DNA of 64,000 nucleotides from Geodermatophilaceae bacterium NBWT11 (GTDB lineage: Bacteria; Actinomycetota; Actinomycetes; Mycobacteriales; Geodermatophilaceae). The notes under the pieces are model-generated. The model was not told the DNA's origin. It saw only the letters and a list, made by a program, of their open reading frames with translations, and did no database searches. Within the stretch, counting starts at the first letter, position 1, and each line of letters begins with the position of its first letter. Shown here piece by piece: positions 9,972 through 20,251 of this stretch. The position numbers and the translations under genes are program-made. The stretch is from the NCBI GenBank assembly GCA_014218215.1, contig CP043652.1, positions 2,976,001-3,040,000 on the forward strand. Direction: 5' to 3'.

Positions 9972-12900
9972 GTGACGCTGCGCGGCGTGCTCGACGTCGT
10001 CCTGTCCGACCCCGGCCTGGCCCGGGTGGTCGAGCAGGCCGGCGCTGCCGACCTGACGGTGACCGCCCCGCCGAGCGTGCAACCGCTGGTCGCCGCGGCC
10101 CTGGCCGCGCAATCGCCCGGGGCCGGGGTGCCGGTGCTGGTGGTCACCGCCGGCGAGCGGGACGCCGACCGCACCGCCGACCTGCTGCGCTGCTTCCTGC
10201 CCGACCGCCGGGTCGAGGTGTTCCCGGCCTGGGAGACGCTGCCGCACGAGCGGCTCAGCCCCCGCCCGGACACCGTGGGCCGCCGGCTCGCGGTGCTCCG
10301 CGACCTCACCCACCCCGAGGCGGCGACCGGGCGCATCGACGTGGTCGTCGCCCCGGTGCGCAGCGTGCTGCAGCCGCTGGCGCCCGGGCTGGGTGACCTG
10401 GTCCCGGTCGAGCTCGCCGCCGGCGACACCGCCGAGCTCGGCGAGATCAGCAAGCAGCTCGCCGATGCCGCCTACACCCGGGTGGAGCTGGTGGAGAAGC
10501 GCGGGGAGTTCGCCGTCCGCGGTGGCCTGCTCGACGTCTTCCCGCCCACCGAGCCGCACCCGGTCCGGGTCGAGTTCTGGGGCGACGAGGTCGACGAGCT
10601 GCGCTACTTCTCCGCCGCCGACCAGCGCTCGCTCGACGAGCGGCCCGACCGGCTGTGGGCCCCGCCCTGCCGCGAGCTGCTGCTCACCCCCACGGTCCGC
10701 GAGCGGGCCCGGGCGCTGACGCTGGAGCACCCCGAGCTGGCCGAGGTCACCGACGCACTCGCCGAGGGCATCGCGGTCGAGGGCATGGAGGCGCTCACCC
10801 CGGCGCTCATCGGCGGGGAGCACATGGAGCTGCTGACCGACCTCGTCCCGCGCGGCACGCACGTGCTCGTGTGCGACCCCGAGCGGGTGCGCAGCCGGGC
10901 CGCGGACCTGGTGCGCACCGCCGAGGAGTTCCTCGCCGCCTCCTGGCAGACCGCGGCCGAGGCCGGTCAGGCCCCGATCGACCTGGGCGCGTCGTCCTTC
11001 CGCGACCTGGAGGACGTCGCCGACGACGCCCGCGGCCGCGGGTTGCCCTGGTGGACCACCGGCGCCTTCACCCTCCAGACCGAGGACGACGACACCCACG
11101 TCACCCTGGCCGCCACCCCCGTCGAGCGCTTCCACGGCGACCAGGACGCCGCCCTGGGCCAGCTGCGCGACTGGGGCCGGGACGACTGGCGGGTCGTGCT
11201 GACCTTCGCCGGCCCCGGGCCCGCCCAGCGCGCCGCCGACCAGCTCACCGAGGCCGACCTCGGCGTCCGGCTGCTGCCCGACCTGGCCGCGGCACCCGAG
11301 AGCGGCCTGACCCACGTCACCCAGGCGAACCTGGAGGCCGGGTTCGCCTTCCCCGGCATCAAGCTCGCCCTGCTCACCGAGCACGACCTCACCGGCCAGC
11401 GCGGCACCAGCATGCGCGACGCGCAGAAGATGCCGGCCCGGCGGCGCAACGCGGTCGACCTGGTGCAGCTCCAGCCCGGGGACGTCGTCGTGCACGAGCA
11501 GCACGGCGTCGGGCGCTACGTGGAGATGGTCAGCCGCACCGTGCACGGCGGGCAGCGCGACTACCTGATCGTCGAGTACGCGCCGGGCAAGAAGAACCAG
11601 CCGCCGGACCGGCTGTTCGTCCCCACCGACGCCCTGGACCAGCTCACCCGCTACGTCGGCGGCGACGCCCCGGCGCTGTCCAAGCTGGGTGGCGCCGACT
11701 GGGCCAAGACCAAGGGCCAGGCGCGCAAGGCGGTCAAGCAGATCGCCGCGGAGCTCATCCGGCTGTACTCGGCGCGGATGGCCAGCAAGGGCCACGCCTT
11801 CGGCCCGGACACCGTCTGGCAGCGCGAGCTGGAGGACGCCTTCCCGTTCCAGGAGACGCCCGACCAGCTGGCCGCCATCGACGAGGTCAAGGCCGACATG
11901 TCCCAGCCGGTGCCGATGGACCGGATCATCTGCGGCGACGTCGGCTACGGGAAGACCGAGATCGCCATCCGGGCGGCGTTCAAGGCGGTGCAGGACGGCA
12001 AGCAGGTCGGCGTCCTGGTGCCGACGACGCTGCTGGCCAACCAGCACTTCAAGACCTTCTCCGAGCGGATGGCCCAGTTCCCGGTCACCGTCGCGGTGCT
12101 GTCCCGGTTCCAGTCCAAGACCGAGTCCGACGAGACGCTGCGCAAGCTGGCCGACGGCGAGGTCGACATCCTGGTCGGCACCCACCGGCTGCTGCAGCCC
12201 ACCACCCGGTTCAAGGACCTGGGCCTGGTGATCGTCGACGAGGAGCAGCGCTTCGGGGTCGAGCACAAGGAGTACCTGAAGACGATGCGGACGGCGGTCG
12301 ACGTGCTGTCGATGTCGGCCACCCCGATCCCGCGCACCCTGGAGATGTCCCTGACCGGCATCCGGGAGATGTCGACGATCCTCACCCCGCCCGAGGAGCG
12401 GCACCCCGTGCTGACCTACGTCGGGGCGTGGGAGGACAAGCAGATGGCCGCGGCCATCCGCCGCGAGCTGCTGCGCGACGGTCAGGTCTTCGTGATCCAC
12501 AACCGGGTGCAGTCCATCGACAAGGCCGCGGCCACGATCCGCCGGTTGGTGCCCGAGGCCCGGGTGGCGGTGGGCCACGGCCAGATGAAGGAGCACGAGC
12601 TCGAGAAGATCATGGTCGGCTTCTGGGAGAAGGAGTACGACGTCCTGATCGCCACGACCATCGTGGAGTCCGGGCTGGACATCCCCAACGCCAACACCCT
12701 GATCGTCGACCGGGCCGACACCTTCGGGCTCTCCCAGCTCCACCAGATCCGTGGCCGGGTCGGCCGTGGGCGGGAGCGGGCCTACGCCTACTTCACCTAC
12801 GACCCCAACCGTCCGCTCACCGAGACCTCGGTGGACCGGCTGACCACCATCGCGAACAACACCGACCTCGGGGCCGGCATGGCCGTGGCGATGAAGGACC

Positions 12901-13520
12901 TGGAGATCCGCGGCTCGGGCAACCTGCTGGGCGGCGAGCAGTCCGGGCACATCGCCGGGGTCGGGTTCGACCTCTACGTCCGCCTGGTCGGCGAGGCCGT
13001 CAGCGACTACCGCGCGCAGGCCACGGGGGAGTCCCCGGCGGTCGAGCCGGCCGACGTCCGGGTCGACCTGCCGGTCGACGCGCACCTGCCGCACGACTAC
13101 GTCCCCGGCGAGCGGCTGCGGATGGAGGCCTACCGCAAGGTCGCCTCCGTCCAGGACGACGACCAGGCGCAGGCCGTGCTCGACGAGCTCACCGACCGCT
13201 ACGGCCCCGCGCCGGCGCCGGTGCTCAACCTGCTCGCGGTGGCCCGCTTCCGCGCCGCGATGCGCCAGCTGGGTGTGACGGAGGTGTCCATGGCCGGGCG
13301 CAACGTGCGCATCTCACCGGTGGACCTGCGGGAGTCCCAGCAGATGAAGCTGACCCGCCTGGCCGAGGGCGTCAGCTACAAGTCCACCGTCAACACCGTC
13401 TCGCTCAAGGTGCCGGTCGGACCGGACCGCCGGACGCCGCTGCGGGACGTCGCGCTGCTGGAGAAGCTGCACGCCCTGATGTCCTCGGTCCTGGAGCCCG
13501 CCGTCGCCGCCGCGAGCTGA
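9972..13520 (+). CDS. mfd: transcription-repair coupling factor
   Basis: This 1182-residue SF2 DNA translocase removes RNA polymerase stalled at lesions and recruits UvrA. In order: a UvrB-like N-terminal module (about 1-330), the RNA polymerase interaction domain with VVHEQHGVGRYVEM (about 505), the helicase Walker A GDVGYGKTEIA (about 655), the Walker B DEEQRFGVEHK, SATPIPRTLEMSL, the helicase C domain with QIRGRVGRGRERAYAYF, and the TRCF C-terminal domain. Length is normal for the family. The large open frames on the opposite strand here are GC-driven shadows. Confidence 0.97.
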   Translation: MTLRGVLDVVLSDPGLARVVEQAGAADLTVTAPPSVQPLVAAALAAQSPGAGVPVLVVTAGERDADRTADLLRCFLPDRRVEVFPAWETLPHERLSPRPDTVGRRLAVLRDLTHPEAATGRIDVVVAPVRSVLQPLAPGLGDLVPVELAAGDTAELGEISKQLADAAYTRVELVEKRGEFAVRGGLLDVFPPTEPHPVRVEFWGDEVDELRYFSAADQRSLDERPDRLWAPPCRELLLTPTVRERARALTLEHPELAEVTDALAEGIAVEGMEALTPALIGGEHMELLTDLVPRGTHVLVCDPERVRSRAADLVRTAEEFLAASWQTAAEAGQAPIDLGASSFRDLEDVADDARGRGLPWWTTGAFTLQTEDDDTHVTLAATPVERFHGDQDAALGQLRDWGRDDWRVVLTFAGPGPAQRAADQLTEADLGVRLLPDLAAAPESGLTHVTQANLEAGFAFPGIKLALLTEHDLTGQRGTSMRDAQKMPARRRNAVDLVQLQPGDVVVHEQHGVGRYVEMVSRTVHGGQRDYLIVEYAPGKKNQPPDRLFVPTDALDQLTRYVGGDAPALSKLGGADWAKTKGQARKAVKQIAAELIRLYSARMASKGHAFGPDTVWQRELEDAFPFQETPDQLAAIDEVKADMSQPVPMDRIICGDVGYGKTEIAIRAAFKAVQDGKQVGVLVPTTLLANQHFKTFSERMAQFPVTVAVLSRFQSKTESDETLRKLADGEVDILVGTHRLLQPTTRFKDLGLVIVDEEQRFGVEHKEYLKTMRTAVDVLSMSATPIPRTLEMSLTGIREMSTILTPPEERHPVLTYVGAWEDKQMAAAIRRELLRDGQVFVIHNRVQSIDKAAATIRRLVPEARVAVGHGQMKEHELEKIMVGFWEKEYDVLIATTIVESGLDIPNANTLIVDRADTFGLSQLHQIRGRVGRGRERAYAYFTYDPNRPLTETSVDRLTTIANNTDLGAGMAVAMKDLEIRGSGNLLGGEQSGHIAGVGFDLYVRLVGEAVSDYRAQATGESPAVEPADVRVDLPVDAHLPHDYVPGERLRMEAYRKVASVQDDDQAQAVLDELTDRYGPAPAPVLNLLAVARFRAAMRQLGVTEVSMAGRNVRISPVDLRESQQMKLTRLAEGVSYKSTVNTVSLKVPVGPDRRTPLRDVALLEKLHALMSSVLEPAVAAAS

Positions 13521-13540
13521 GGGTGTGGCAGGGTCGCGGT

Positions 13541-14527
13541 GTGGCCCGTCGCACACTCGCCTCCCTGCTCGCCCTCGGTGTCGCCGTGGCGGGTCTGGCC
13601 GGCTGCCGCACCTCACCCGACGTCGCCGCCTACGTGGGTGAGGCGCAGGTCGGGGTGCAGGAGCTCGACGACGCCGTGGACGAACGGCTGGCTGACGACG
13701 CCGTGGCCGGCTACGCCGCGTCGCTGCCGACCGGCGACTTCACCCGGCAGGTGCTGAACCTGATGGTCGGTGAGCGGGTCTACGACCTCGTGGAGCAGCG
13801 GTACGACCTCGAGGTCGACGACGCCGAGGTCACCGAGCGGATCGACGAGCTGCTCGGCGGGCAGAGCCAGGACCAGCTCTTCGCGCAGCTGGCCGAGCAG
13901 CAGGGCCTGCTCCCCGACGACGCCCGCGAGATCATCCGTCAGCTGCTGCTGCGCGAGGAGCTGGCGCAGGCCGAGGGCCTGGCCGACCTGTCCGACGAGG
14001 GCATCGCGGCCGCCTACGACGACGCGCGCACCGCCGGGGACCAGTTCGAGCTGGGCTACATCACCGTGCCCGACCAGGCCACCGCCGACGCCGTCGTCGC
14101 CCAGCTGCGGGCCGACCCCGCCGCCTACGAGGGCCTGGCCCTGCAGTACCCGGGCGCGTACACGTTGGAGGCCCCGCAGCTGCGCACGCCCGACGAGGTC
14201 CCCGGCGTGCTCGCCGAGGCCGTCGCGGGGGTGCTGCCCGAGGGCGTCTTCAGCCTCCCGGTCGCCGAGACCGGCGGCGTCCTGGTCGGCCAGGTGGGCT
14301 TCCCGGCCATCGAGGACCTCACCGCCGACCTCACCTCGCAGGCCCGGCAGGCCGCCTCGGACGCCGCCCAGCCGCTGGTCGACGCCCTGGAGGCCGGCCT
14401 CGACGTCGTGGTCAACCCCCGGTACGGCTCCCTGGAGGACGGCGCGGTGGTCGCCGGCGACGGGGGTGTCGTCCAGGTGCTCCAGGGGGACGCCGACAGC
14501 GACACCGGGGCAGCTGCCGGAGACTGA
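13541..14527 (+). CDS. SurA/PpiC-like lipoprotein
   Basis: This is a 328-residue predicted lipoprotein with signal VARRTLASLLALGVAVAGLAGC; the lipobox Cys is residue 22. It resembles the SurA N-terminal chaperone domain and has a degenerate parvulin-like segment (FELGYITVPDQATADAVVAQL), so it may assist folding of exported proteins. Whether it has isomerase activity is unclear. CAGGGT (13529-13534) lies 6 nt before GTG 13541, a possible leaderless promoter in the 20-bp gap after mfd. It occupies the position of LpqU-type genes near mazG and eno in mycobacteria. Confidence 0.8.
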   Translation: MARRTLASLLALGVAVAGLAGCRTSPDVAAYVGEAQVGVQELDDAVDERLADDAVAGYAASLPTGDFTRQVLNLMVGERVYDLVEQRYDLEVDDAEVTERIDELLGGQSQDQLFAQLAEQQGLLPDDAREIIRQLLLREELAQAEGLADLSDEGIAAAYDDARTAGDQFELGYITVPDQATADAVVAQLRADPAAYEGLALQYPGAYTLEAPQLRTPDEVPGVLAEAVAGVLPEGVFSLPVAETGGVLVGQVGFPAIEDLTADLTSQARQAASDAAQPLVDALEAGLDVVVNPRYGSLEDGAVVAGDGGVVQVLQGDADSDTGAAAGD

Positions 14528-14531
14528 CCCG

Positions 14532-15446
14532 GTGCCCGACCCCACCGCACCCACCCTGCTCACCGTCAGCACGCGGCTGCCCGGCCTGCTCGGCCCGGCC
14601 GGCTGGCAGGCCCTCGCCGGCGGCCCGGTCCTCGCCCTCCCCGGTGCCGCCGCGACCGCAGCCGTCCTGCGGGAGGCCGGCGTCGACGTCCGGGACGTGG
14701 CCGACCTGGCCGACGCCACCGGCGGGGACGTGGTGCTGCTGACCGCCGAGGAGGCCGGGGACGCCCCGGTCGTCGTCGGCACCCCGGAGCCGACCGGCTC
14801 GCGGCTGCTCGACGTCGTCGCGGTGATGGACCGGCTGCGCTCGCCCGGCGGGTGCCCCTGGGACGCCGAGCAGACCCACGCCTCGCTGCGCGGGTACCTG
14901 CTGGAGGAGGCGCACGAGGCCTACGACGCGATCACCGACGAGGACCCGGTCGCCATGCGCGAGGAGCTCGGGGACGTGTTGCTGCAGGTCGCCTTCCACG
15001 CCCGGGTCGCCGCCGAGGCGCCGGCCGACCGCCGCTTCGACGTGGACGACGTCGCCGACGAGCTGGTCGCCAAGCTGGTCCGCCGGCACCCGCACGTGTT
15101 CGCCGACGCCGGTCCCCGCGACGTCGCCGCCGTGGAACGCGGCTGGGACGAGATCAAGAAGACCGAGAAGAAGCGGACCTCGCCCACCCAGGGCGTCTCC
15201 AGCTCGCAGTCCGCCGCGGCCTGGGGCGCCGCGCTGGCCGGCCGCGCCCGCCGCGCCGACCTGCCCACCCCGGCGGCCGCCGACCTGACCGGCACCCCGG
15301 AGGACCTGGGGCAGCAGCTGCTGGCCCTCGTCGTCGCCGCGCAGCAGCGCGGCTGGGACGCCGAGGACGCGCTGCGCACCGCCGTCCGCGGCTACGCCGC
15401 CGACCTGGACGCCGCCGCCGCGGCCCGGGCCGCCCGCGGGGTCTGA
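14532..15446 (+). CDS. mazG: nucleoside triphosphate pyrophosphohydrolase MazG
   Basis: This 304-residue enzyme hydrolyses NTPs, including oxidised or aberrant ones, to NMP and PPi. The MazG core (about 95-210) starts VMDRLRSPGGCPWDAEQTHASL and carries the metal-binding EExxE..ExxD arrangement in LLEEAHEAYDAI and REELGDVLLQV. An N-terminal domain of about 90 residues precedes the core, as in other actinobacterial MazG proteins. GTG 14532 is 4 bp after the lipoprotein stop. Confidence 0.93.
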   Translation: MPDPTAPTLLTVSTRLPGLLGPAGWQALAGGPVLALPGAAATAAVLREAGVDVRDVADLADATGGDVVLLTAEEAGDAPVVVGTPEPTGSRLLDVVAVMDRLRSPGGCPWDAEQTHASLRGYLLEEAHEAYDAITDEDPVAMREELGDVLLQVAFHARVAAEAPADRRFDVDDVADELVAKLVRRHPHVFADAGPRDVAAVERGWDEIKKTEKKRTSPTQGVSSSQSAAAWGAALAGRARRADLPTPAAADLTGTPEDLGQQLLALVVAAQQRGWDAEDALRTAVRGYAADLDAAAAARAARGV

Positions 15447-15496
15447 CCCGGCGCTGGGGAGTCGCACAGGTGTGGTTCGACGCACGCGCCTGAGAC

Positions 15497-15525
15497 CTGA
15501 CGGGCTCCCGGAGCGCCCCTAGCGT
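15497..15525 (+). promoter_or_regulatory. candidate promoter for the MscS-like gene
   Basis: CTGACG (15497-15502) and TAGCGT (15520-15525) are 17 bp apart. This is one of the better sigma-70-like matches in the window. The downstream gene has AAGGAG at 15571-15576. Confidence 0.5.
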
Positions 15526-15582
15526 GGGGGACGGCCCGCCGTCGGTGTCGAGGCCACCCCCCACCGCTGGAAGGAGCGCCCC

Positions 15583-16836
15583 CTGCTGTCCGCACTCACC
15601 GACACACCCTCGGCCGCCGAGGTCGTCGACGGCGTCGTCCCCGGCGGGACCTGGCTGATGCTCGTGGTCCTCGCCGGCGCCGCCGTCATCGCCTGGCTGC
15701 TCGCCGTCGGACTCGGCCGGCTCCTGGCCAGGCTCGCCCGCCGGTCCCCGGTGCTCGCCGACCTCTCCGCCCGCGGCCGCAAGCCGCTGCGCGTGCTCTT
15801 CGTGCTGATCGCGGTCACCGCCGTCCTGGACGCCGCCACCGACGTGGGCGCCTGGCGTGACCTCGTCGTCCGGGTGCTGGGCCTGGCGCTGATCGCCACG
15901 GCGGGCTGGCTGGTCGCCGTCGCCGCCTTCGTGGTCGAGGACATCGCGCTCTCCCGCTACGACGTGGACGTCGAGGACAACCGGCACGCCCGCCGCGTGC
16001 GCACCCAGGTCTCGCTCATCCGCCGGCTGACCGTCGTGGTCATCGCGGTGATCGCGATCGCGGCGATGCTGCTGACCTTCCCCTCCGCCCGGGCCGCCGG
16101 GACGTCGATCCTGGCCAGCGCCGGGGTCATCTCCATCGTCGCCGGCCTGGCCGCGCAGACCTCGCTGGCCAACGTGTTCGCCGGCCTGCAGCTGGCCTTC
16201 ACCGACGCCATCCGGGTCGACGACGTCGTGGTGGTCGAGGAGGAGTGGGGCCGGATCGAGGAGATCACCCTCACCTACGTGGTCGTGCACGTCTGGGACG
16301 ACCGCCGACTCGTGCTGCCCAGCACCTACTTCACGACGACGCCCTTCCAGAACTGGACCCGCACCGAGTCCGCCGTGCTGGGCGCGGTGGAGCTCGACGT
16401 CGACTGGACCGTCCCCTTCGAGGAGATGCGTGCCGAGACCACCCGTCTCGTGCAGGGCAACCCGCTGTGGGACGAGCGGGTCGAGGTGCTCCAGGTGACC
16501 GACGCCGTCGGCTCGCTGGTGCGGGTCCGCGTGCTGGTCAGCGCCAAGGACGGGCCCACCCTGTTCGACCTGCGGTGCGAGGTCCGCGAGGGCCTGGTCG
16601 TCTGGCTGCAGCGCGAGCACCCCGGTGGGCTGCCGCGGGTCCGCAACGAGGGGCCGGCCGGCTTCGAGGCCGCGGCAGACCCGCACCCGCAGACCACGCT
16701 GATCCCGACCCAGGCCGGCCCGCGCACCGCCGGGCTGTTCACCGGGAGCATCGAGGCCCGCGAGCGGTCCCGGGCCTTCACCGGCCCCGCCGACGACGAG
16801 CAGGCCCGCCGCGAGCAGGACCGCTCGCAGCCCTAG
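15583..16836 (+). CDS. MscS-type mechanosensitive channel family protein
   Basis: This is a small-conductance mechanosensitive channel homologue that would release solutes on hypo-osmotic shock. It has about four to five N-terminal membrane helices (to about residue 190). The pore-lining TM3-like segment is SILASAGVISIVAGLAAQTSLANVFAGLQLAF, followed by the beta-domain (DAIRVDDVVVVEEEWGRIEEITLTYVVV, LVLPSTYF) and a cytosolic C-terminal domain. AAGGAG at 15571-15576 points to CTG 15583 or 15586 as the start. The first ATG is 15658, which would lack a ribosome-binding site. The stop lies inside a palindrome. Confidence 0.88.
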   Translation: MLSALTDTPSAAEVVDGVVPGGTWLMLVVLAGAAVIAWLLAVGLGRLLARLARRSPVLADLSARGRKPLRVLFVLIAVTAVLDAATDVGAWRDLVVRVLGLALIATAGWLVAVAAFVVEDIALSRYDVDVEDNRHARRVRTQVSLIRRLTVVVIAVIAIAAMLLTFPSARAAGTSILASAGVISIVAGLAAQTSLANVFAGLQLAFTDAIRVDDVVVVEEEWGRIEEITLTYVVVHVWDDRRLVLPSTYFTTTPFQNWTRTESAVLGAVELDVDWTVPFEEMRAETTRLVQGNPLWDERVEVLQVTDAVGSLVRVRVLVSAKDGPTLFDLRCEVREGLVVWLQREHPGGLPRVRNEGPAGFEAAADPHPQTTLIPTQAGPRTAGLFTGSIEARERSRAFTGPADDEQARREQDRSQP

Positions 16837-16849
16837 GTGTACACCTAGG
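16832..16849. terminator. 18-bp perfect palindrome between convergent genes
   Basis: CCTAGGTGTACACCTAGG includes the TAG stop of the MscS-like gene and ends one base before the stop of the opposite gene. Folded, it gives a 7-bp stem with a GTAC loop in either transcript, so it could act as a short bidirectional terminator. Confidence 0.5.
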
Positions 16850-17806
16850 TCAGCGGCTGGTCGCGCTCGGGTCGGACCCCAGCAGCTGGGGCAGCCAGAA
16901 CAGCACCGCCGCACCCAGCGCGGTGGCGACGGCGAACCCGGCCGCCCCGCTGCCGTCGACGTAGGCCCAGAGCAGACCGAGCACGGGGGCGAGCACCGCG
17001 ACGACGACGTCGCCCCGCACCTGCCGGCCCATCCCGACCGGCCCGGCCCCGGGGTCCACCGGCGCCTGGCGGGTGTCGCCCCGCGGTGCCGAGCGGCGCA
17101 GCCTCCCCGACGGCCACAGCTGCTGGCCCCCGACCACCGGCACCACCAGGGACGACGAGGGGTCCCCGTGAACCTGGGCCGCCGAGTCCGGGGCGAGCCG
17201 GTCGAGCTCGGGGGCCCAGTGCACCGGCAGCCAGCGGACCCCGGTCGGGGTGACCAGCTCCAACCAGCTGCGCACCAGCAGGCCCCGGCCCACGAGGAGG
17301 TGGGTGGCGGTGACCGCGGTGGCCGGGCGGCGGGCGAGCCGGGAGCGGGTGAGCAACCGCCACCCGGTCAGCCCGGTCACCACGAGCAGGACCAGGACCA
17401 CCAGCACCAGGCCGAACACGACGTCCCCGACCGCGCCGTGCGCGGCGTCCCCGTCGGTGTAGACGGGGTTCGTGCCCGTCCCCAGCGCGGTGGGGTCGTA
17501 CTGGACGGTCACCGGGGTGTCCGCGGCGACGTCCTGGGCGCTGCGCAGGACCAGCAGCCCGGTGCGGTCGGTGCCCCCGGCGTCGGTGAACGCGACCTCC
17601 ACGCCGCGGCCGGCGGGGTCGAGCCCGTCCTGCACGACGGTCGCCTGCGCGGTGCTGCCGGCGGCGGCCAGCGGCGCCTGGACGGCGGGCAGCCGGACGG
17701 CGAGGACCACGAGCAGGACCACCCCGACGAGCAGGACCGGGACCAGGCCGAGCAGGAGCTGGGTGCGGGCGCGGGTGTGCGGGCGGGGGGCGGGTGTGCC
17801 GGTCAT
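16850..17806 (-). CDS. DUF3592-like membrane protein
   Basis: This 318-residue protein has an N-terminal membrane helix (about 17-40), an extracytoplasmic domain with GSTAQATVVQDG and YTDG that recalls DUF3592, a second helix (about 130-155), a cytosolic domain, and two helices near the C-terminus. The function is unknown. The start is the ATG at 17806. It is convergent with the MscS-like gene and divergent from eno. Family assignment is by overall resemblance only. Confidence 0.65.
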   Translation of the reverse strand: MTGTPAPRPHTRARTQLLLGLVPVLLVGVVLLVVLAVRLPAVQAPLAAAGSTAQATVVQDGLDPAGRGVEVAFTDAGGTDRTGLLVLRSAQDVAADTPVTVQYDPTALGTGTNPVYTDGDAAHGAVGDVVFGLVLVVLVLLVVTGLTGWRLLTRSRLARRPATAVTATHLLVGRGLLVRSWLELVTPTGVRWLPVHWAPELDRLAPDSAAQVHGDPSSSLVVPVVGGQQLWPSGRLRRSAPRGDTRQAPVDPGAGPVGMGRQVRGDVVVAVLAPVLGLLWAYVDGSGAAGFAVATALGAAVLFWLPQLLGSDPSATSR

Positions 17807-17863
17807 CGCCGTCCATGCTCCCGCACGGCGGCGCGGGGCGGTCCGGCCGCCGCGGGAGGTCGC

Positions 17864-19159
<1,296 letters not shown>

Positions 19160-19169
19160 GAGCACCCCC

Positions 19170-19703
19170 GTGGCCACCGCCCGCAACCGGCGCCCCGAGT
19201 CCGGCGGCACCCGCCGCCGGACCCCGGCGCGACCGGCGCGGGCGGGGGCCCGGGGGAGCGCCGACAGCCGGCAGGGCCGGCGGCGCACCCGTCGTCCGGC
19301 CCGGACGGCGACGACCACGAGGCGCACCCCGCTCTTCACCGGCCGCGCGGTCCTGCTCGGGGCGCTCGTGCTGCTGCTGGCCCTCACCCTGGCCGGCCCG
19401 GTGCGCTCCTACGTCGCCGGCCGGCAGGAGCTGGCCGAGCTCGCCGCCGACAGCCAGGCGCTCTCGCTGCGGGCGCAGCAGCTGCAGACCGAGCTCGACC
19501 GGCAGTCCGACCCCGCCTACGTCGCCCAGCAGGCCCGGGAGCGGCTCAACTACGTGCTGCCCGGCGACCGGCTCGTGGTGATCGCCGACGGCGAGGTCGG
19601 CGAGGACGAGCAGCCCACCCAGACCCCGGGCGCCGCGGACGACGCCGAGCAGCCGCCCTGGTACGAGGGCCTGCTCGAGTCCATCACCACCGCAGACAGC
19701 TGA
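19170..19703 (+). CDS. FtsB/DivIC-family septum formation initiator
   Basis: This is a 177-residue bitopic membrane protein of the divisome FtsB/DivIC type. A basic Arg-rich cytoplasmic tail of about 55 residues precedes a single membrane helix (about 59-77). A periplasmic coiled coil follows (RQELAELAADSQALSLRAQQLQTELDR), then the conserved ending DPAYVAQQARERLNYVLPGD and an acidic tail. Genes of this type next to eno are common in Actinobacteria. GTG 19170 follows the eno stop by 10 bp. Confidence 0.88.
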   Translation: MATARNRRPESGGTRRRTPARPARAGARGSADSRQGRRRTRRPARTATTTRRTPLFTGRAVLLGALVLLLALTLAGPVRSYVAGRQELAELAADSQALSLRAQQLQTELDRQSDPAYVAQQARERLNYVLPGDRLVVIADGEVGEDEQPTQTPGAADDAEQPPWYEGLLESITTADS

Positions 19704-19726
19704 CGGGCGTGGGGCAGACTCACCCG

Positions 19727-20251
19727 GTGAGCACCCCCGTGAGCCCCGAGGACCGGGACGTCGTGGCCCGGCAGCTCGGCCGGCCCCCGCGCGCCCTGGT
19801 CGGCGTCGCCCACCGCTGTCCCTGCGGGCAGCCCGACGTCGTGCAGACCGCCCCCCGGCTGGAGGACGGCACGCCGTTCCCCACGCTGTACTACCTGACC
19901 TGCCCCCGGGCCACGGCCGCGGCGAGCCGGCTGGAGTCCGAGGGCGCGATGAAGCAGTGGCAGGCCGACCTGGCCACCGACCCCGAGCTGGCCGCGGCCT
20001 ACCTGGCCGCGCACGAGGCCTTCCTGGCCACCCGGGACGCCGTCGACGTGCTGCCCACCCGGGCCACCGCCGGCGGGATGCCCGACCGGGTCAAGTGCCT
20101 GCACGCTCTGGCCGCGCACTCCCTCGCCGCCGGCCCCGGGGTGAACCCGATCGGTGACCGGGCACTGGCCGGCATGGGGGAGTGGTGGGCGGCTGGTCGC
20201 TGCGCGGCGCCCTCGCCGCAGGACCCCGCCGACGTGCGGACGACGCCGTGA
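19727..20251 (+). CDS. DUF501 family protein
   Basis: This 174-residue protein matches the DUF501 family, whose function is unknown. Conserved features are AHRCPCGQPDVVQTAPRLEDGTPFPTLYYLTCP, with paired Cys and a possible metal site, and PDRVKCLHALAAHSLAAG with a further Cys-His pair. I prefer GTG 19727 because CAGACT at 19715-19720 sits 6 nt before it; GTG 19709 is an alternative. The stop overlaps the ppx GTG by 4 bp. Confidence 0.87.
   Translation: MSTPVSPEDRDVVARQLGRPPRALVGVAHRCPCGQPDVVQTAPRLEDGTPFPTLYYLTCPRATAAASRLESEGAMKQWQADLATDPELAAAYLAAHEAFLATRDAVDVLPTRATAGGMPDRVKCLHALAAHSLAAGPGVNPIGDRALAGMGEWWAAGRCAAPSPQDPADVRTTP

Noticed and set aside
9651-13094. A 1147-residue open frame on the minus strand opposite mfd
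   Set aside because: It is a GC-driven shadow of mfd with low-complexity Gly/Val/Leu/Arg composition and no domain; mfd is canonical over its full length.
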